This document shows positions 11,594 to 20,908 of a stretch of 64,000 bases of DNA, piece by piece. Below the pieces are notes generated by a model, which made no database searches, was not told the DNA's origin, and saw only the letters and a program-made list of their open reading frames with translations. Location of the stretch: the NCBI RefSeq assembly GCF_036541425.1, contig NZ_JAZHFT010000023.1:1-64000 (forward strand), read 5' to 3'. Source of the stretch: Consotaella aegiceratis (GTDB lineage: Bacteria; Pseudomonadota; Alphaproteobacteria; Rhizobiales; Rhizobiaceae). Every line of letters starts with the position of its first letter. The first letter of the stretch is position 1. A program made the translations under genes and the position numbers.

Positions 11594-12439
11594 ATGGCCG
11601 GCCGCGGTACAGAGCATCCTCCGCGCAAGGACGACGAGACCGATGCTCTCGCCTCGGCCCTTGCGGCGGCATTCGGCGCCATGCCGGAGGTCGTCGCCGT
11701 CGCCTTAGGCGGGTCACGCGCCACCGGAACGGCCGACGCCACGTCCGATATCGACCTTTATGTCTATAGCGACACGGAGGTGCCGGTCGCCGGTCGCACC
11801 GCCTTGATCGCGCCCAGGAGCAGCCGTCGCGAAATCGACAACCGCTTCTGGGAGACCGGCGACGAATGGACCGAGGCCGCATCCGGTCTTCATGTCGACG
11901 TGATGTACCGGACACGCGTCTGGACCGAGGAGCAACTCGATCGGGTCCTCGACCGACACGAGCCGCAGATCGGCTATTCCACCTGCATCTGGCACAATAT
12001 CGCGACCGCCCGGCCGCTGTTCGATCGCACGGGCTGGTTTGCCACGTTGCAGGACCGCGCCGGCCAGCCCTATCCGGATGCGCTGGCCCGCGCCATCGTC
12101 GCCAGGAACCGTCCGCTTCTGAGCGGCTCGTTCAGCGCCTTCCGTGACCAGATGATCAAGGCTGCGACACGCGGCGACCGGGTCTCGGTCAATCACCGCA
12201 CGGCCGCCTTTCTGGCCAGCTATTTCGACGTGTTGTTCGCAGCCAACCGCGCCCTTCATCCGGGCGAGAAACGGCTTGTCGACGCGGCGGCCGCCCTGCC
12301 GCGCGTGCCTGCTGGCATGGCGAACCACATCCAGGAACTGTTGGCCGCAGACGGCTCGCCGGCGCGCATTGCCGCCTGCGCGGATGCCTTGTGTAGCGGT
12401 TTGGATACGGTGCTCGCCGGCACGACTTTACCGGCTTGA
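11594..12439 (+). CDS. Nucleotidyltransferase-domain protein
   Basis: 281 residues. GGSRATGTADATSDIDLYVY at about 39-58 is the nucleotidyltransferase signature GGSRxxG followed by DxD metal ligands (Asp52, Asp54). The remainder, with a helical C-terminal half, resembles DUF4037-type aminoglycoside nucleotidyltransferase-like proteins. Substrate not predictable. GGGAGG at 11584-11589 sets the ATG at 11594. It is probably co-transcribed with the heme monooxygenase, though no functional link is evident. Confidence 0.75.
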   Translation: MAGRGTEHPPRKDDETDALASALAAAFGAMPEVVAVALGGSRATGTADATSDIDLYVYSDTEVPVAGRTALIAPRSSRREIDNRFWETGDEWTEAASGLHVDVMYRTRVWTEEQLDRVLDRHEPQIGYSTCIWHNIATARPLFDRTGWFATLQDRAGQPYPDALARAIVARNRPLLSGSFSAFRDQMIKAATRGDRVSVNHRTAAFLASYFDVLFAANRALHPGEKRLVDAAAALPRVPAGMANHIQELLAADGSPARIAACADALCSGLDTVLAGTTLPA

Positions 12440-12569
12440 GCGTAAGCCCCTGCGTTATCGCGTGTTTAACGCCTTCCGGATTATTGATCTTCAAGAGAAC
12501 CGACTGGGATTAGGCCGTGATTTTCTTTGTCTTACTGACAAAGATATGTATTGCTCAGTGAGGAATTCC

Positions 12570-14792
12570 GTGCAACTTTCCAATTTGAAGATCTCCCAGC
12601 GGATGATCATTGCGGCCGCCGTGTCGGTGGTCGGCATGCTCGCTCTCGTGGCGACGTTCATGACCGAAGAGCAGATCAGCTCATCCTACGAGGAGATCGC
12701 CGAAAAGGCGGAGCGCGCCGAGCGCCGGATCATGGATGTGGAGATCAACTTCCTGGAAGGCCGCCGTGCCGAAAAGGATTTTCTCCTGCGCAAGGACGAC
12801 AAATACGCCACCGCGCACGCCGAAATTGCCGAGCGGCTGAACGATGATCTCTCGGCTCTGACGACCCTGACGGCTGATGGCGAACTCCAGCAGCTCGCAG
12901 GCGACGTGGCCCAGATGAAGAGCCTCTTTGCCGACTATCGGGAGACGTTCGTCGCCGCGACGGACGCCAATCGCACCCTCGGCCTGGACGAGAATTCCGG
13001 ACAGCAGGGCTCTCTGCGCGCCGCCGTGCATTCCCTCGAGCAGACGCTGGGAGAGATCGGCGATCCGCAGATGCAGGTGATGATGCTCATGCTGCGCCGG
13101 CACGAAAAAGACTTCATGCTGCGCGGCAGTTCGAAATACATTGATCGGCTGCACGCGCAGGCGGCGGAACTGCGCGCCCTGCCGCCGGCCCGGTTCGGGA
13201 GCGACGTGGCCCACCAGCAGGCAATGGCCGACATCGCCACCTATGAGGCGGACTTCGACGCCTATGCCCAGACCTCTCTGAAGGCGATCGATCTTCAGAA
13301 CGAGATGAGCGCCATCTTCGCCAAGATCGAGCCCCTGTTCGAGACTATCCAGACAACCGTCAAGGACGCGCGCACCGCCGCTCTCGGCGCCAGTGAAAGC
13401 GTCGCTTCCACGGTGATGACGGTGCTGGTCGGCACGGCGATCCTCCTCGTCGTTGCCGTCAGCTTGATCCTCTTCGTCGTCGGCCGCTCGATCACCGGCC
13501 CCCTGGTGCTGACGGCTTCGGCCATGCGGCGCTTCGCCGACGGCGACATGACGGCGAGCCTTCCCGAAGGCAACCGCAAGGACGAGGTCGGCGACATGGT
13601 GCGCGCGCTGGTCGTCTTCCGACAGTCGGAGGCGGACAAGCGGCGGATGGAGGCCGAGCATCAGGAATCCGAGCGCCGGGCCGCCGAAGAGCGCCGGCAG
13701 GCTCAGGAGCGGGCGACCGAAGCCGCGCGCCAGGACTTCATCCGCAATGTCGGGCCGGTGTTCTCCGCCCTTGCGGACGGCGACCTGACGATCCGGATGG
13801 AGCGCACCAAGATGGCGGGCTTCGAGGAGATCTGCGATGTCTTCAACGGCTCGGTGGAAAAGCTGGAGGACACCTTCGGCTCGGTGATCGGCTCGATCGG
13901 CTCGATCCGCTCGGGCCTCGACGAGATCAACACCGCAACGAACGACCTCGCCCAGCGCACCGAGCAGCAGGCCGCCGGCCTGGAAGAGACCACCGCAGCG
14001 CTCACCGAGGTGACGCGCGCCGTCAACGACACCGCCGAGAGCGCGGGCCGTGCCCAGAACTCCGCCGAGACCGCCAAGCGCAATGCCGAAAAGGGCGGCG
14101 CCATCGTCGGCCAGGCGGTCGAGGCGATGACCGAGATCGAGAAATCGTCCGAGGAGATCGGCAAGATCATCGGCGTGATCGACGAGATCGCCTTCCAGAC
14201 GAACCTCTTGGCGCTGAACGCCGGTGTCGAGGCGGCCCGCGCCGGCGAGGCCGGCAAGGGCTTCGCCGTCGTCGCGCAGGAAGTCCGCGCCCTGGCGCAG
14301 CGTTCGGCGGAAGCCGCCAAGGAGATCAAGGAGTTGATCTCGCGCTCGGGCGAGCAGGTCGGCCGCGGCGTCGAGCTGGTGACCGCATCGGGCAAGAGCC
14401 TGGAGGAGATCGTCGCGGAAGTGGCCGCGATGTCGTCGGAGGTCTCCGAGATCGCCCGGACGGCGCGCGAGCAGGCCGTCAGCCTGAAGGAGGTCTCGAC
14501 CGCCGCCGACCAGATGGACAAGGTGACGCAGCAGAACGCGGCGATGGTCGAGGAAACGACGGCGGCGGCCCAGACGCTGGCGAACGAGACCGACCAGCTG
14601 GCGCGGCTGATCGCGCAGTTCCGCACCGCGACCTCGGCCGGCCATCAGGCGCAGGGCGCCCGCACCGCGCGCCGCCAGGCGGCGGCTCCGGCTGCCCGTC
14701 CGGCCAAGCCGATGCCGCAGATGAAGGCGACCGGCACCGGCGGTGCTGCGGCCAAGCCCGCCGCCGTCGAGGACAGCTGGGAAGAGTTCTGA
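12570..14792 (+). CDS. Methyl-accepting chemotaxis protein with HBM-like sensor
   Basis: 740 residues, inner membrane. Transmembrane segment 1 is at about 12-31. The periplasmic region is a long helical bundle of two similar modules (FLEGRRAEKDFLLR near the start and MLRRHEKDFMLRG midway), as in helical-bimodular (HBM) sensors. Transmembrane segment 2 lies near 283-305, followed by a HAMP-like region, a charged coiled coil, and the conserved signalling hairpin (EIAFQTNLLALNAGVEAARAG). The C-terminus SWEEF fits the xWxxF pentapeptide that tethers CheR/CheB. I prefer GTG at 12570, with AGGA eight bases ahead, over ATG at 12546. No other che gene is present. Confidence 0.92.
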   Translation: MQLSNLKISQRMIIAAAVSVVGMLALVATFMTEEQISSSYEEIAEKAERAERRIMDVEINFLEGRRAEKDFLLRKDDKYATAHAEIAERLNDDLSALTTLTADGELQQLAGDVAQMKSLFADYRETFVAATDANRTLGLDENSGQQGSLRAAVHSLEQTLGEIGDPQMQVMMLMLRRHEKDFMLRGSSKYIDRLHAQAAELRALPPARFGSDVAHQQAMADIATYEADFDAYAQTSLKAIDLQNEMSAIFAKIEPLFETIQTTVKDARTAALGASESVASTVMTVLVGTAILLVVAVSLILFVVGRSITGPLVLTASAMRRFADGDMTASLPEGNRKDEVGDMVRALVVFRQSEADKRRMEAEHQESERRAAEERRQAQERATEAARQDFIRNVGPVFSALADGDLTIRMERTKMAGFEEICDVFNGSVEKLEDTFGSVIGSIGSIRSGLDEINTATNDLAQRTEQQAAGLEETTAALTEVTRAVNDTAESAGRAQNSAETAKRNAEKGGAIVGQAVEAMTEIEKSSEEIGKIIGVIDEIAFQTNLLALNAGVEAARAGEAGKGFAVVAQEVRALAQRSAEAAKEIKELISRSGEQVGRGVELVTASGKSLEEIVAEVAAMSSEVSEIARTAREQAVSLKEVSTAADQMDKVTQQNAAMVEETTAAAQTLANETDQLARLIAQFRTATSAGHQAQGARTARRQAAAPAARPAKPMPQMKATGTGGAAAKPAAVEDSWEEF

Positions 14793-14869
14793 GCCTCCGA
14801 TCAACGGATCGAGAGAAACAAATCGCCTTTCGGAGCGTCAGGTTCCGTCGCCTTCCAGCTATCCCGGCG

Positions 14870-15652
14870 CTATTTTGCGGCCCGGAAGTCCTGAACGGTC
14901 TCCCAGGCAATGGTCTGGAGAGCCGTTGCCGTTTCCAGCGACATGTCGGTTCCGATGGGCGTATCGCCGCCCACGGGTGATCGGTCATAGAGCGTCGCAA
15001 AGAAGACGCAGGCCGCCAGATAGGTCCCCTCCAGCGAGGGGTGCTTGCCGTCGACGAAATAGAGGTCGATCTCGGGATGCTCCTGCGCGGCCCGGGCAAA
15101 GGCCAATCCGACCGGGGCCATATAGCTGCCGGTCTTCGCGGCGATGTCGAAATAGGCCTTTTCCAGGGCCGCCGTCTGGTCCGGCTCGTCCTTCGGCGCC
15201 CAGGTCATGAAGAAGACGACCTTCGAGCCTGCGTCGTGGGCGATCTTGGCCATGCTTTGCGCCGACTCGACGAAATATCGGCGATCGGCCTCATCCTCAT
15301 CGACCGGCTCGGTGGAATTGCCCTGGAAGATGACGGCATCCCAGTGCTTCAGGCCGTTCTGGAATTTCAGATTCGGCTCGTGCCAGCCCAGCTGACCGCT
15401 GGAAATGGTGATGCCGCGGTAGCTGTATCCCTTGGCACCATCCGGCAGCAGCGACCGGGTGAGATCCCTCAGCCGGGTGTTCAGGTTGTTGTTGTAGTGG
15501 GTATAGGAATTGCCGTAGATCGCGACGACCTTGGCGTCGCCTCCCATCTCGGCATCGGGGCTCGACGCCATCACGTCATCGGCGGCCAGTCCGGCCGCCG
15601 GCAGGCCCAAAAGCCCGGCCGCAAGCGTCAGGGCATAGATCAATCGGGTCAT
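14870..15652 (-). CDS. Exported SGNH/GDSL-like hydrolase
   Basis: 260 residues with a signal peptide (about 1-23, ending GLAA). The early motif AIYGNSYTHYNNN has the Ser block of SGNH hydrolases in a GNSYT form, VIFQGNSTEP could supply the Asn block, and DGKHPSLEGTYLAA near the end supplies the Asp-x-x-His pair. AGGAGG lies just before ATG at 15652. It follows dcuC on the same strand after 133 bases and may be the last gene of the hydrolase-dcuC unit. Substrate unknown; possibly an ester or sugar acyl group in the periplasm. Confidence 0.65.
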   Translation of the reverse strand: MTRLIYALTLAAGLLGLPAAGLAADDVMASSPDAEMGGDAKVVAIYGNSYTHYNNNLNTRLRDLTRSLLPDGAKGYSYRGITISSGQLGWHEPNLKFQNGLKHWDAVIFQGNSTEPVDEDEADRRYFVESAQSMAKIAHDAGSKVVFFMTWAPKDEPDQTAALEKAYFDIAAKTGSYMAPVGLAFARAAQEHPEIDLYFVDGKHPSLEGTYLAACVFFATLYDRSPVGGDTPIGTDMSLETATALQTIAWETVQDFRAAK

Positions 15653-15785
15653 GGTCTCCTCCTCTTGATCGGGCAATGCCCTCACGCGGCGAAGGCTGGC
15701 GGAGTCCGCGCGGGCATCCCGGTTGTGTGAAAGACGCGGAGGCGAAACGGATCGATCGCCTCCGCCTGTTGGGCGAGGTGCCGCG

Positions 15786-17159
15786 CTACACCGTGAACGC
15801 GCCGAAGATCAGCACCACCAGGATGCCGCCGATGACCGGGATAGCGGTGCGCCGCACGATCTCGATCGGCGAACATTGCCCGGCATCGCTGACCGCGATG
15901 ATCACGCCGGCGACCGGCGACATCGACCGCGCCAGGCCGGCCGTCAGCTGCATCGGCAGCAGCATGGAGACGGCAGGCACGCCGAAATTGCCGGTGATGT
16001 TCGGCGCGAGGCTGCCGAACGAGAAGAACGCGGCGTTGCCGGAGCCGGTGATGACCGCCGTCACGGCGACGATGGCACACATGACGAGCGTCATGGCCAC
16101 GATGCCGAAGCCGCCCTCGCGCGCCGCGTCGATCATGAATTCGACGGCGCCGATGGTCTGCAGACCGGCCGCGAAGGTCTCGGTGCAGATGATCAGCGAG
16201 ACGATCGTGGCGAACATCCGTCCCATGCCTTCGAAGAAGGCCATGAAGCCCTTGAGCGCCACCCGCGCATTGCGCAGCCGGATGAGTTCGCAGAAGAGGC
16301 CGAGCAGCGCGCCGAGCACCATGGCCGTGACCACGTCGAGCTTGATCGAGCTGACCAGGAGCTTGCTGAACACCAGAAGCAGCGCGAGCGGGATCATCGG
16401 CAGCAGCGCATAGATTGCCGGCGCCTTGGCGCTCGGCTCGGTCTCGGGCGTCTCGCCGACCTTTTCGGCGACGACCACGTGCCCGTCGCGCCGATCGAAA
16501 TAGCGGGCGGTGACATAGGTCAGAGCCGCGATGACGAGGATGACCGGGATCGAAATCGGGATCTGATGCTGGGCGAAATAGATCGCCGGATCGAGCCCCG
16601 CCGTCTTCGCGGCAAGGTTGGCGGCGCCCGACGCCGGTCCGAGGTCGAGCACGGCCGTCGTCCCGATCATCGCCGCAGCCGCCGCCGGGCTGACGCCGAG
16701 CCGAACCAGCATCGGGAAGAACGTCACCAGGAGCAGCATGGCGAGGCCGGCCGCGCTGGGGATGAAGATGTTCAGGATCTGGCCGACGACATAGCCGAGC
16801 GCGAGGACCACGTAGGGCGCACTCAGGAGCTTCAGCGGCTTGATGCAGACGGAGACCATCGCGTCGGTCGAGCCGATCTGATCCATGTAGCGGGCAAACC
16901 CGCCGGCCGCCATGATGATCAGACCGAGACCGGCGGCACGATTGGCCAGGGCGCCCTCGACGTAAGCGAAGATGTCGAAGCCGACCCAACCCGTCGACTG
17001 GGCGTCTTCATAGAGGATCGAGCTGTCGGGGTTGACCACCAGCGTCGCTGCCAGCAGGAACAGCCCCGCCAGCAAAAGCACCGTATGCGGCTGATACTTT
17101 TTGATGATCAGCCACACCACAATCATCGTTACGATAAGACCTATCAGAAAACCGGTCAT
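15786..17159 (-). CDS. DcuC-family C4-dicarboxylate carrier
   Basis: 457 residues, about 12 hydrophobic segments, inner membrane. ILNIFIPSAAGLAMLL, AVLDLGPASGAANLAA and GSGNAAFFSFGSLAP are typical of the DcuC/ArsB-like ion transporter group. In enteric bacteria DcuC exports succinate or exchanges C4-dicarboxylates during anaerobic growth. The start has AAGGAGGGAGGAGGG ahead. It lies 34 bases behind an alpha/beta hydrolase gene, so the two are likely one operon under the divergent LysR regulator. The real substrate may be another organic acid, perhaps released by the hydrolase. Confidence 0.82.
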   Translation of the reverse strand: MTGFLIGLIVTMIVVWLIIKKYQPHTVLLLAGLFLLAATLVVNPDSSILYEDAQSTGWVGFDIFAYVEGALANRAAGLGLIIMAAGGFARYMDQIGSTDAMVSVCIKPLKLLSAPYVVLALGYVVGQILNIFIPSAAGLAMLLLVTFFPMLVRLGVSPAAAAAMIGTTAVLDLGPASGAANLAAKTAGLDPAIYFAQHQIPISIPVILVIAALTYVTARYFDRRDGHVVVAEKVGETPETEPSAKAPAIYALLPMIPLALLLVFSKLLVSSIKLDVVTAMVLGALLGLFCELIRLRNARVALKGFMAFFEGMGRMFATIVSLIICTETFAAGLQTIGAVEFMIDAAREGGFGIVAMTLVMCAIVAVTAVITGSGNAAFFSFGSLAPNITGNFGVPAVSMLLPMQLTAGLARSMSPVAGVIIAVSDAGQCSPIEIVRRTAIPVIGGILVVLIFGAFTV

Positions 17160-17193
17160 ATCCCTCCTCCCTCCTTGGTTCGATTTTGTCCGG

Positions 17194-18066
17194 TCACTCC
17201 CAAGCTCGATTCATCGAGGCAAAAAGCTGGATGTGGTGCGAATAGGCTTCGGGGGCTTCGAGATACGGGGCGTGCCCCACATCAGGCAGGTCGACATGCC
17301 GGGCAAAGGGCGTGAGACGGCGCAACTCCGCGCTCAATTCCGGCCGCACCACCGGATCGCGCTCTGCGAACAGCGCGAGCGTCGGCACTGCAATCCGCTC
17401 GTAAAACGGCCGGCAATTGGCGAATTGCAGCGCCCTCGTGGCGTTGAACAGCCCGTCGGGATGGGTCTCCGCCGCGATGCATGCCGCCAGGGCGACGACC
17501 GACGGCGACGTTTCCGGCGCCACCATGGCCTGGGCCCGTGTCAGGCCGTACGCCTCCGGGCCCGCCGACTTCAAATTGGCGATCCGCTGGGTCAGTTTCT
17601 CGGTCGGCGGCGTGCCCGGCGCAGCGGCATAGCCGGCATGGGTACAGGACAGCACCAGACGGTCCAGGCGAACGGCGGGAAGAACGGCCGCCGCGGCGGT
17701 GGCCACGGCGCCGCCCATGGAGTGGCCGACGACGGTGACGTCCTCGCCGCCGAGATGCCGCAGCAGGGCGGCCAGCGCATCGGCATAGGCGATGATGTCG
17801 CTGGCAACCAGGCTCGACTGCCCATAGCCCGGCGCATCCCACGCAACGACCCGGAACCGCCCGGACAGAGCCTCCATCTGCCGGATCCAGCTGCTCGAAC
17901 TTCCGAGCAATCCGTGCAGAAACACGATGGTCGGCCCGGCTCCGGCCTGCCGATAGGACAGAACCCCGCCGGAATATTCGAAATGCCGCCGCTCCGGCAG
18001 AGCCGCGATCCTGGCTTCTGCGGCGCGCAGATCCTCGGCTCGCGGTGCGCCTGATGAGACTGTCAT
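17194..18066 (-). CDS. Alpha/beta-fold hydrolase
   Basis: 290 residues, cytoplasmic. The lid-bearing alpha/beta-hydrolase fold is complete: FLHGLLGSSSSW (oxyanion loop), GHSMGGA with the nucleophile Ser, ERDPVV with the acid, and DVGHAPYLEAP with the His. It resembles enol-lactonase or C-C bond hydrolases of aromatic and ester catabolism. ATG at 18066 is preceded by AGAGGAGGAGAGG. The frame stays open far upstream, but that part is antisense to the LysR gene. First gene of the leftward unit with dcuC. Confidence 0.85.
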   Translation of the reverse strand: MTVSSGAPRAEDLRAAEARIAALPERRHFEYSGGVLSYRQAGAGPTIVFLHGLLGSSSSWIRQMEALSGRFRVVAWDAPGYGQSSLVASDIIAYADALAALLRHLGGEDVTVVGHSMGGAVATAAAAVLPAVRLDRLVLSCTHAGYAAAPGTPPTEKLTQRIANLKSAGPEAYGLTRAQAMVAPETSPSVVALAACIAAETHPDGLFNATRALQFANCRPFYERIAVPTLALFAERDPVVRPELSAELRRLTPFARHVDLPDVGHAPYLEAPEAYSHHIQLFASMNRAWE

Positions 18067-18137
18067 GCCTCTCCTCCTCTTGCTTGACCTTACGTCCTTC
18101 GCTCCATGCCAATCTTGCATTGAACGAATGACTTGAT

Positions 18138-18156
18138 CGAATTTTGTGATAATTCG
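18138..18156. promoter_or_regulatory. Palindrome in the LysR/hydrolase divergent promoter
   Basis: CGAATT-N7-AATTCG, a perfect six-base-arm inverted repeat, lies 19 bases before the LysR start and 71 bases before the hydrolase start. Its size and T-N11-A geometry suit a LysR-type binding site, so the regulator probably controls both directions. Confidence 0.5.
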
Positions 18157-18174
18157 GCGTGGGGAGGGTTCCGG

Positions 18175-19032
18175 ATGAACATCAAAGCCCTGCGGGCCTT
18201 TCGCGCCATCGTCGCCGAGGGTTCGATGAGCGCGGCGGCGCAGACGCTCAACCTCAGCCAGCCGGCGATCAGCCGGCTCATCTCGCTTCTGGAGAGCGAG
18301 CTTCAGCTGTCGCTTTTCAAGCGCGACCGGCGCCGTCTGGTGCTGACCGAGCAGGGCGCGGCCTTCGAGCGGGAGGCGAGCCGCATCCTCATACATCTGG
18401 ACGAAATTCCGCGCATCGCCGCCGAGATCCGCTCCAGCTCCGTGCGGCGGTTGCGGCTCGTCACCATGCCGCGCACCGCGCTGTCGATCGTCTCGCCGGC
18501 CGTCGCCCGGTTCTCTCGCGAGCATCCCGACGTCGAGGTGTCGCTCGACCTGCGCGCCCGGCGCGATCTGGACTTCTGGATCGGCGGGCGCGAATACGAT
18601 TTCGGCTTCGGCAACGTGCCGGTCGGTCATCGCGCCGCCGTCGGCATCCCGCTGGTGCGCACCGCCCTGCAGGTGCTGGTCACCCAGTTCCCCGGCCTGC
18701 TGCTGCGGCGCCAGATCGACGAGCTGTTCGAGGCCCACGACGTGCGGCCGCGGCGCCTGCTGCTGGCGGGCTCGTCGCAGATCATGCAGCACCTCGTGGC
18801 CAACGGCGCCGGCGTCACCGTGATCGATCGGCTGAGCACGCTGGCGCTGGCGCCCGGTGTCGTCTCGATGCGGCCCTTCAAGCCGGAGCGCTGGGTGGCC
18901 TTCGGCGTCATTCGGCCACGCGCCAATCGGCTCGATCCTTTGTCGGAACGCATGATCGACTATCTGCGCGACGAGATCGCCAAGCATCTGGAGGCCGGCT
19001 CCATCGAGCTTCCCACCACCGGTGGCAGTTGA
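18175..19032 (+). CDS. LysR-family transcriptional regulator
   Basis: 285 residues. Residues 1-60 form the winged helix-turn-helix (MNIKALRAFRAIVAEGSM, LNLSQPAISRLISLLE). A LysR substrate-binding domain follows. GGGAGGG precedes ATG at 18175. It diverges from the alpha/beta hydrolase-dcuC unit with a palindrome between them, the standard arrangement for local control; the inducer is probably the substrate or product of that hydrolase. Confidence 0.92.
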   Translation: MNIKALRAFRAIVAEGSMSAAAQTLNLSQPAISRLISLLESELQLSLFKRDRRRLVLTEQGAAFEREASRILIHLDEIPRIAAEIRSSSVRRLRLVTMPRTALSIVSPAVARFSREHPDVEVSLDLRARRDLDFWIGGREYDFGFGNVPVGHRAAVGIPLVRTALQVLVTQFPGLLLRRQIDELFEAHDVRPRRLLLAGSSQIMQHLVANGAGVTVIDRLSTLALAPGVVSMRPFKPERWVAFGVIRPRANRLDPLSERMIDYLRDEIAKHLEAGSIELPTTGGS

Positions 19033-19148
19033 TCGCCGCCCGGCGCCGGCGCGTCAAAATCCGCATCGGCGCATTGAAACGGAGGCTGAACCCGGCGCTT
19101 ATGTGTTTCGGAGCAGCCGCCTGCCATCGCTTTCGGGAGGAATTCGCC

Positions 19149-19880
19149 GTGCGCCAGCCATCGCTCGACCAGGACCACTGGTCACGCGTCGCCCAGGAGT
19201 GGATCGCCTGGGCGCGCGCGCCGGATCACGACGCATTCTGGCGCTATCGCGAGGCCTTCGCGCGCTTCGTCGGGACGGGGACCGGCACGGTTCTCGACAT
19301 CGGCTGCGGCGAGGGGCGGGTCTCCCGCGAACTCAAGGCCCTCGGCTACCGGGTGACGGCTGCCGATCCGGTCCGTGACTTCGTCGAAGCCGCCCGCCAG
19401 GCCGATTCGGCCCATGCCTATGCGGTCGCCGGTGCCGCCGACCTTCCCTTCGAGACCGGCAGCTTCGATCGAGTGATCGCCTACAACATGCTGATGGACG
19501 TCGAGGACGTTCCAGGGGCCGCAAAGGAGATCGGCCGGGTGTTGCGACCGACCGGCACGCTCATCGTGTCGATCGTCCATCCCTTCACCGATCGCGGCCG
19601 ATTTGCCGACGAGGACCCCGACGCCGCCTTTGTTCTGACGGGGTCCTATTTCGGCCGGCAGCGCTTCGAAGGCACCGAGGAGCGCGACGGCCTGGCAATG
19701 CGATTCGCCGGCTGGTCGCAGCCTCTCGAAGCCTATGTCGCAGCGCTCGCTGGCGCCGGCCTCGCCGTCACCGCGCTTGCCGAACCGCGGCCCGATTGCA
19801 GCGGCGCGATGAAACGCCTGGAGCGCTGGACACGGGTGCCGTTGTTTCTCTGGCTCAAGGCCCGTCCGCTCGCCGGCTGA
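19149..19880 (+). CDS. SAM-dependent methyltransferase
   Basis: 243 residues, class I. VLDIGCGEGRVSRELK is motif I, AADPVRDF follows the second strand, AAADLPFETGSFDRVIAYN matches motif II/III, and IGRVLRPTGTLIVSIVHP completes the UbiE/COQ5-like pattern. GTG at 19149 with GGGAGG 13 bases upstream is preferred over ATG at 19101. The gene follows the LysR gene after 116 bases and converges with the lactonase gene. Substrate unknown. Confidence 0.82.
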   Translation: MRQPSLDQDHWSRVAQEWIAWARAPDHDAFWRYREAFARFVGTGTGTVLDIGCGEGRVSRELKALGYRVTAADPVRDFVEAARQADSAHAYAVAGAADLPFETGSFDRVIAYNMLMDVEDVPGAAKEIGRVLRPTGTLIVSIVHPFTDRGRFADEDPDAAFVLTGSYFGRQRFEGTEERDGLAMRFAGWSQPLEAYVAALAGAGLAVTALAEPRPDCSGAMKRLERWTRVPLFLWLKARPLAG

Positions 19881-19922
19881 TGGTCGAGGCCCCGAAACAG
19901 CGCCGGCTCGTCCGGCCGTGCG

Positions 19923-20816
19923 TCACGATCCCAGTGCGATCCTGGGCTCCAGCCGTCCGCTGACCGCAAGGTCGAGAAGAAAGGTCTGGCCCGCGGCCCG
20001 TTCGTCGGCGCGCCGCTCCCTGCTCATGCCTTCCCAGGCGCTGGTCACCGCCAGCCCGTTCGCCTTGGCTCCGATGAACGCTGGACAAGTGAGCTGGCTG
20101 GCCGGCAATCCGTACGAGCGGACGCGCTCGCCCGAGGGCGCGTAGACATCGAGCCGGCCGGTCCCGTAGCAGGCGTTCCACACCAGCCCGTCGGCGTCGC
20201 AGACCGCGCCGTCCTGGCCTCCCGCCTCGCCGCGATAATCGTTGAAGATCGTCGGCACGCCGACGGGCAGCCCGTTGGCCGGATCGACCTCGACACGATG
20301 CAGGATATGGGCCTTGGTGTCGGTGAAATAGGCCAACGCCCCATCCGGCGAAAAGCAGATGGCGTTGGGAATCGTGATCCGCGAATAAAGCGTGCGGATC
20401 TCGCCGCGATGGAACCAGTAGATGGTCCCGGCCCCCTTCTCGGCGTTCTTGCCCATGGTCCCCATCCAGAACGCGCCGGATGGATGGACCCGCGCATCGT
20501 TCGATCGGGTGACCGCGTTGTCAGCCTCCAGCGGCGCCACGAGGCTGAGTTCTCCGTCGCGTTTTTGGCGCAGATAAAGCCCGTCCTCGGCCAGGATCAC
20601 GTGGCGGTCGTCGTCGAGCAGCGCCAGCGAGCTCGCCATGAAAGGCAGCGCGTGCACCACCGTTTCGCCGGTGGGGAACCGGTGTTCGAACAGCTTCTTC
20701 TCGACGATGTCGAACCAGAACAACGCATCCGCCGCCGGGTCGTAGGTCGGACCTTCGCCAAGCTGGCACACGGCATCGGACAGCGGTCGCGCGGCAAGTG
20801 GTTCGACGGCTGGCAT
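19923..20816 (-). CDS. SMP-30/gluconolactonase family protein
   Basis: 297 residues, six-bladed propeller of the SMP-30/Gnl/LRE type. LGEGPTYDPAADALFWFDI contains the early metal-binding Glu, SNDARVHPSGAFWMGTMG the central Asn-Asp pair, and YFTDTKAHILHRVEVD with NAICFSPDG the late metal-site loop. Members open aldonolactones such as L-arabinono- or galactono-lactone. GGGGAGGAA precedes the ATG. It is the last gene of the sugar transporter unit, 92 bases after gguB, which supports hydrolysis of a lactone derived from the imported sugar. Confidence 0.88.
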   Translation of the reverse strand: MPAVEPLAARPLSDAVCQLGEGPTYDPAADALFWFDIVEKKLFEHRFPTGETVVHALPFMASSLALLDDDRHVILAEDGLYLRQKRDGELSLVAPLEADNAVTRSNDARVHPSGAFWMGTMGKNAEKGAGTIYWFHRGEIRTLYSRITIPNAICFSPDGALAYFTDTKAHILHRVEVDPANGLPVGVPTIFNDYRGEAGGQDGAVCDADGLVWNACYGTGRLDVYAPSGERVRSYGLPASQLTCPAFIGAKANGLAVTSAWEGMSRERRADERAAGQTFLLDLAVSGRLEPRIALGS

Positions 20817-20908
20817 GACAGGTTCCTCCCCATGATGGCCGACATCGCCCGCGCCGCCGGAAGGTGCCGGGCCCGCCCCCTCGATCGCGGGCCCGTTGGA
20901 CCGGTGTC

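Noticed and set aside
12681..14804. 707-codon frame opposite the chemoreceptor
   Set aside because: Pure antisense of a conserved repetitive protein; no start site.
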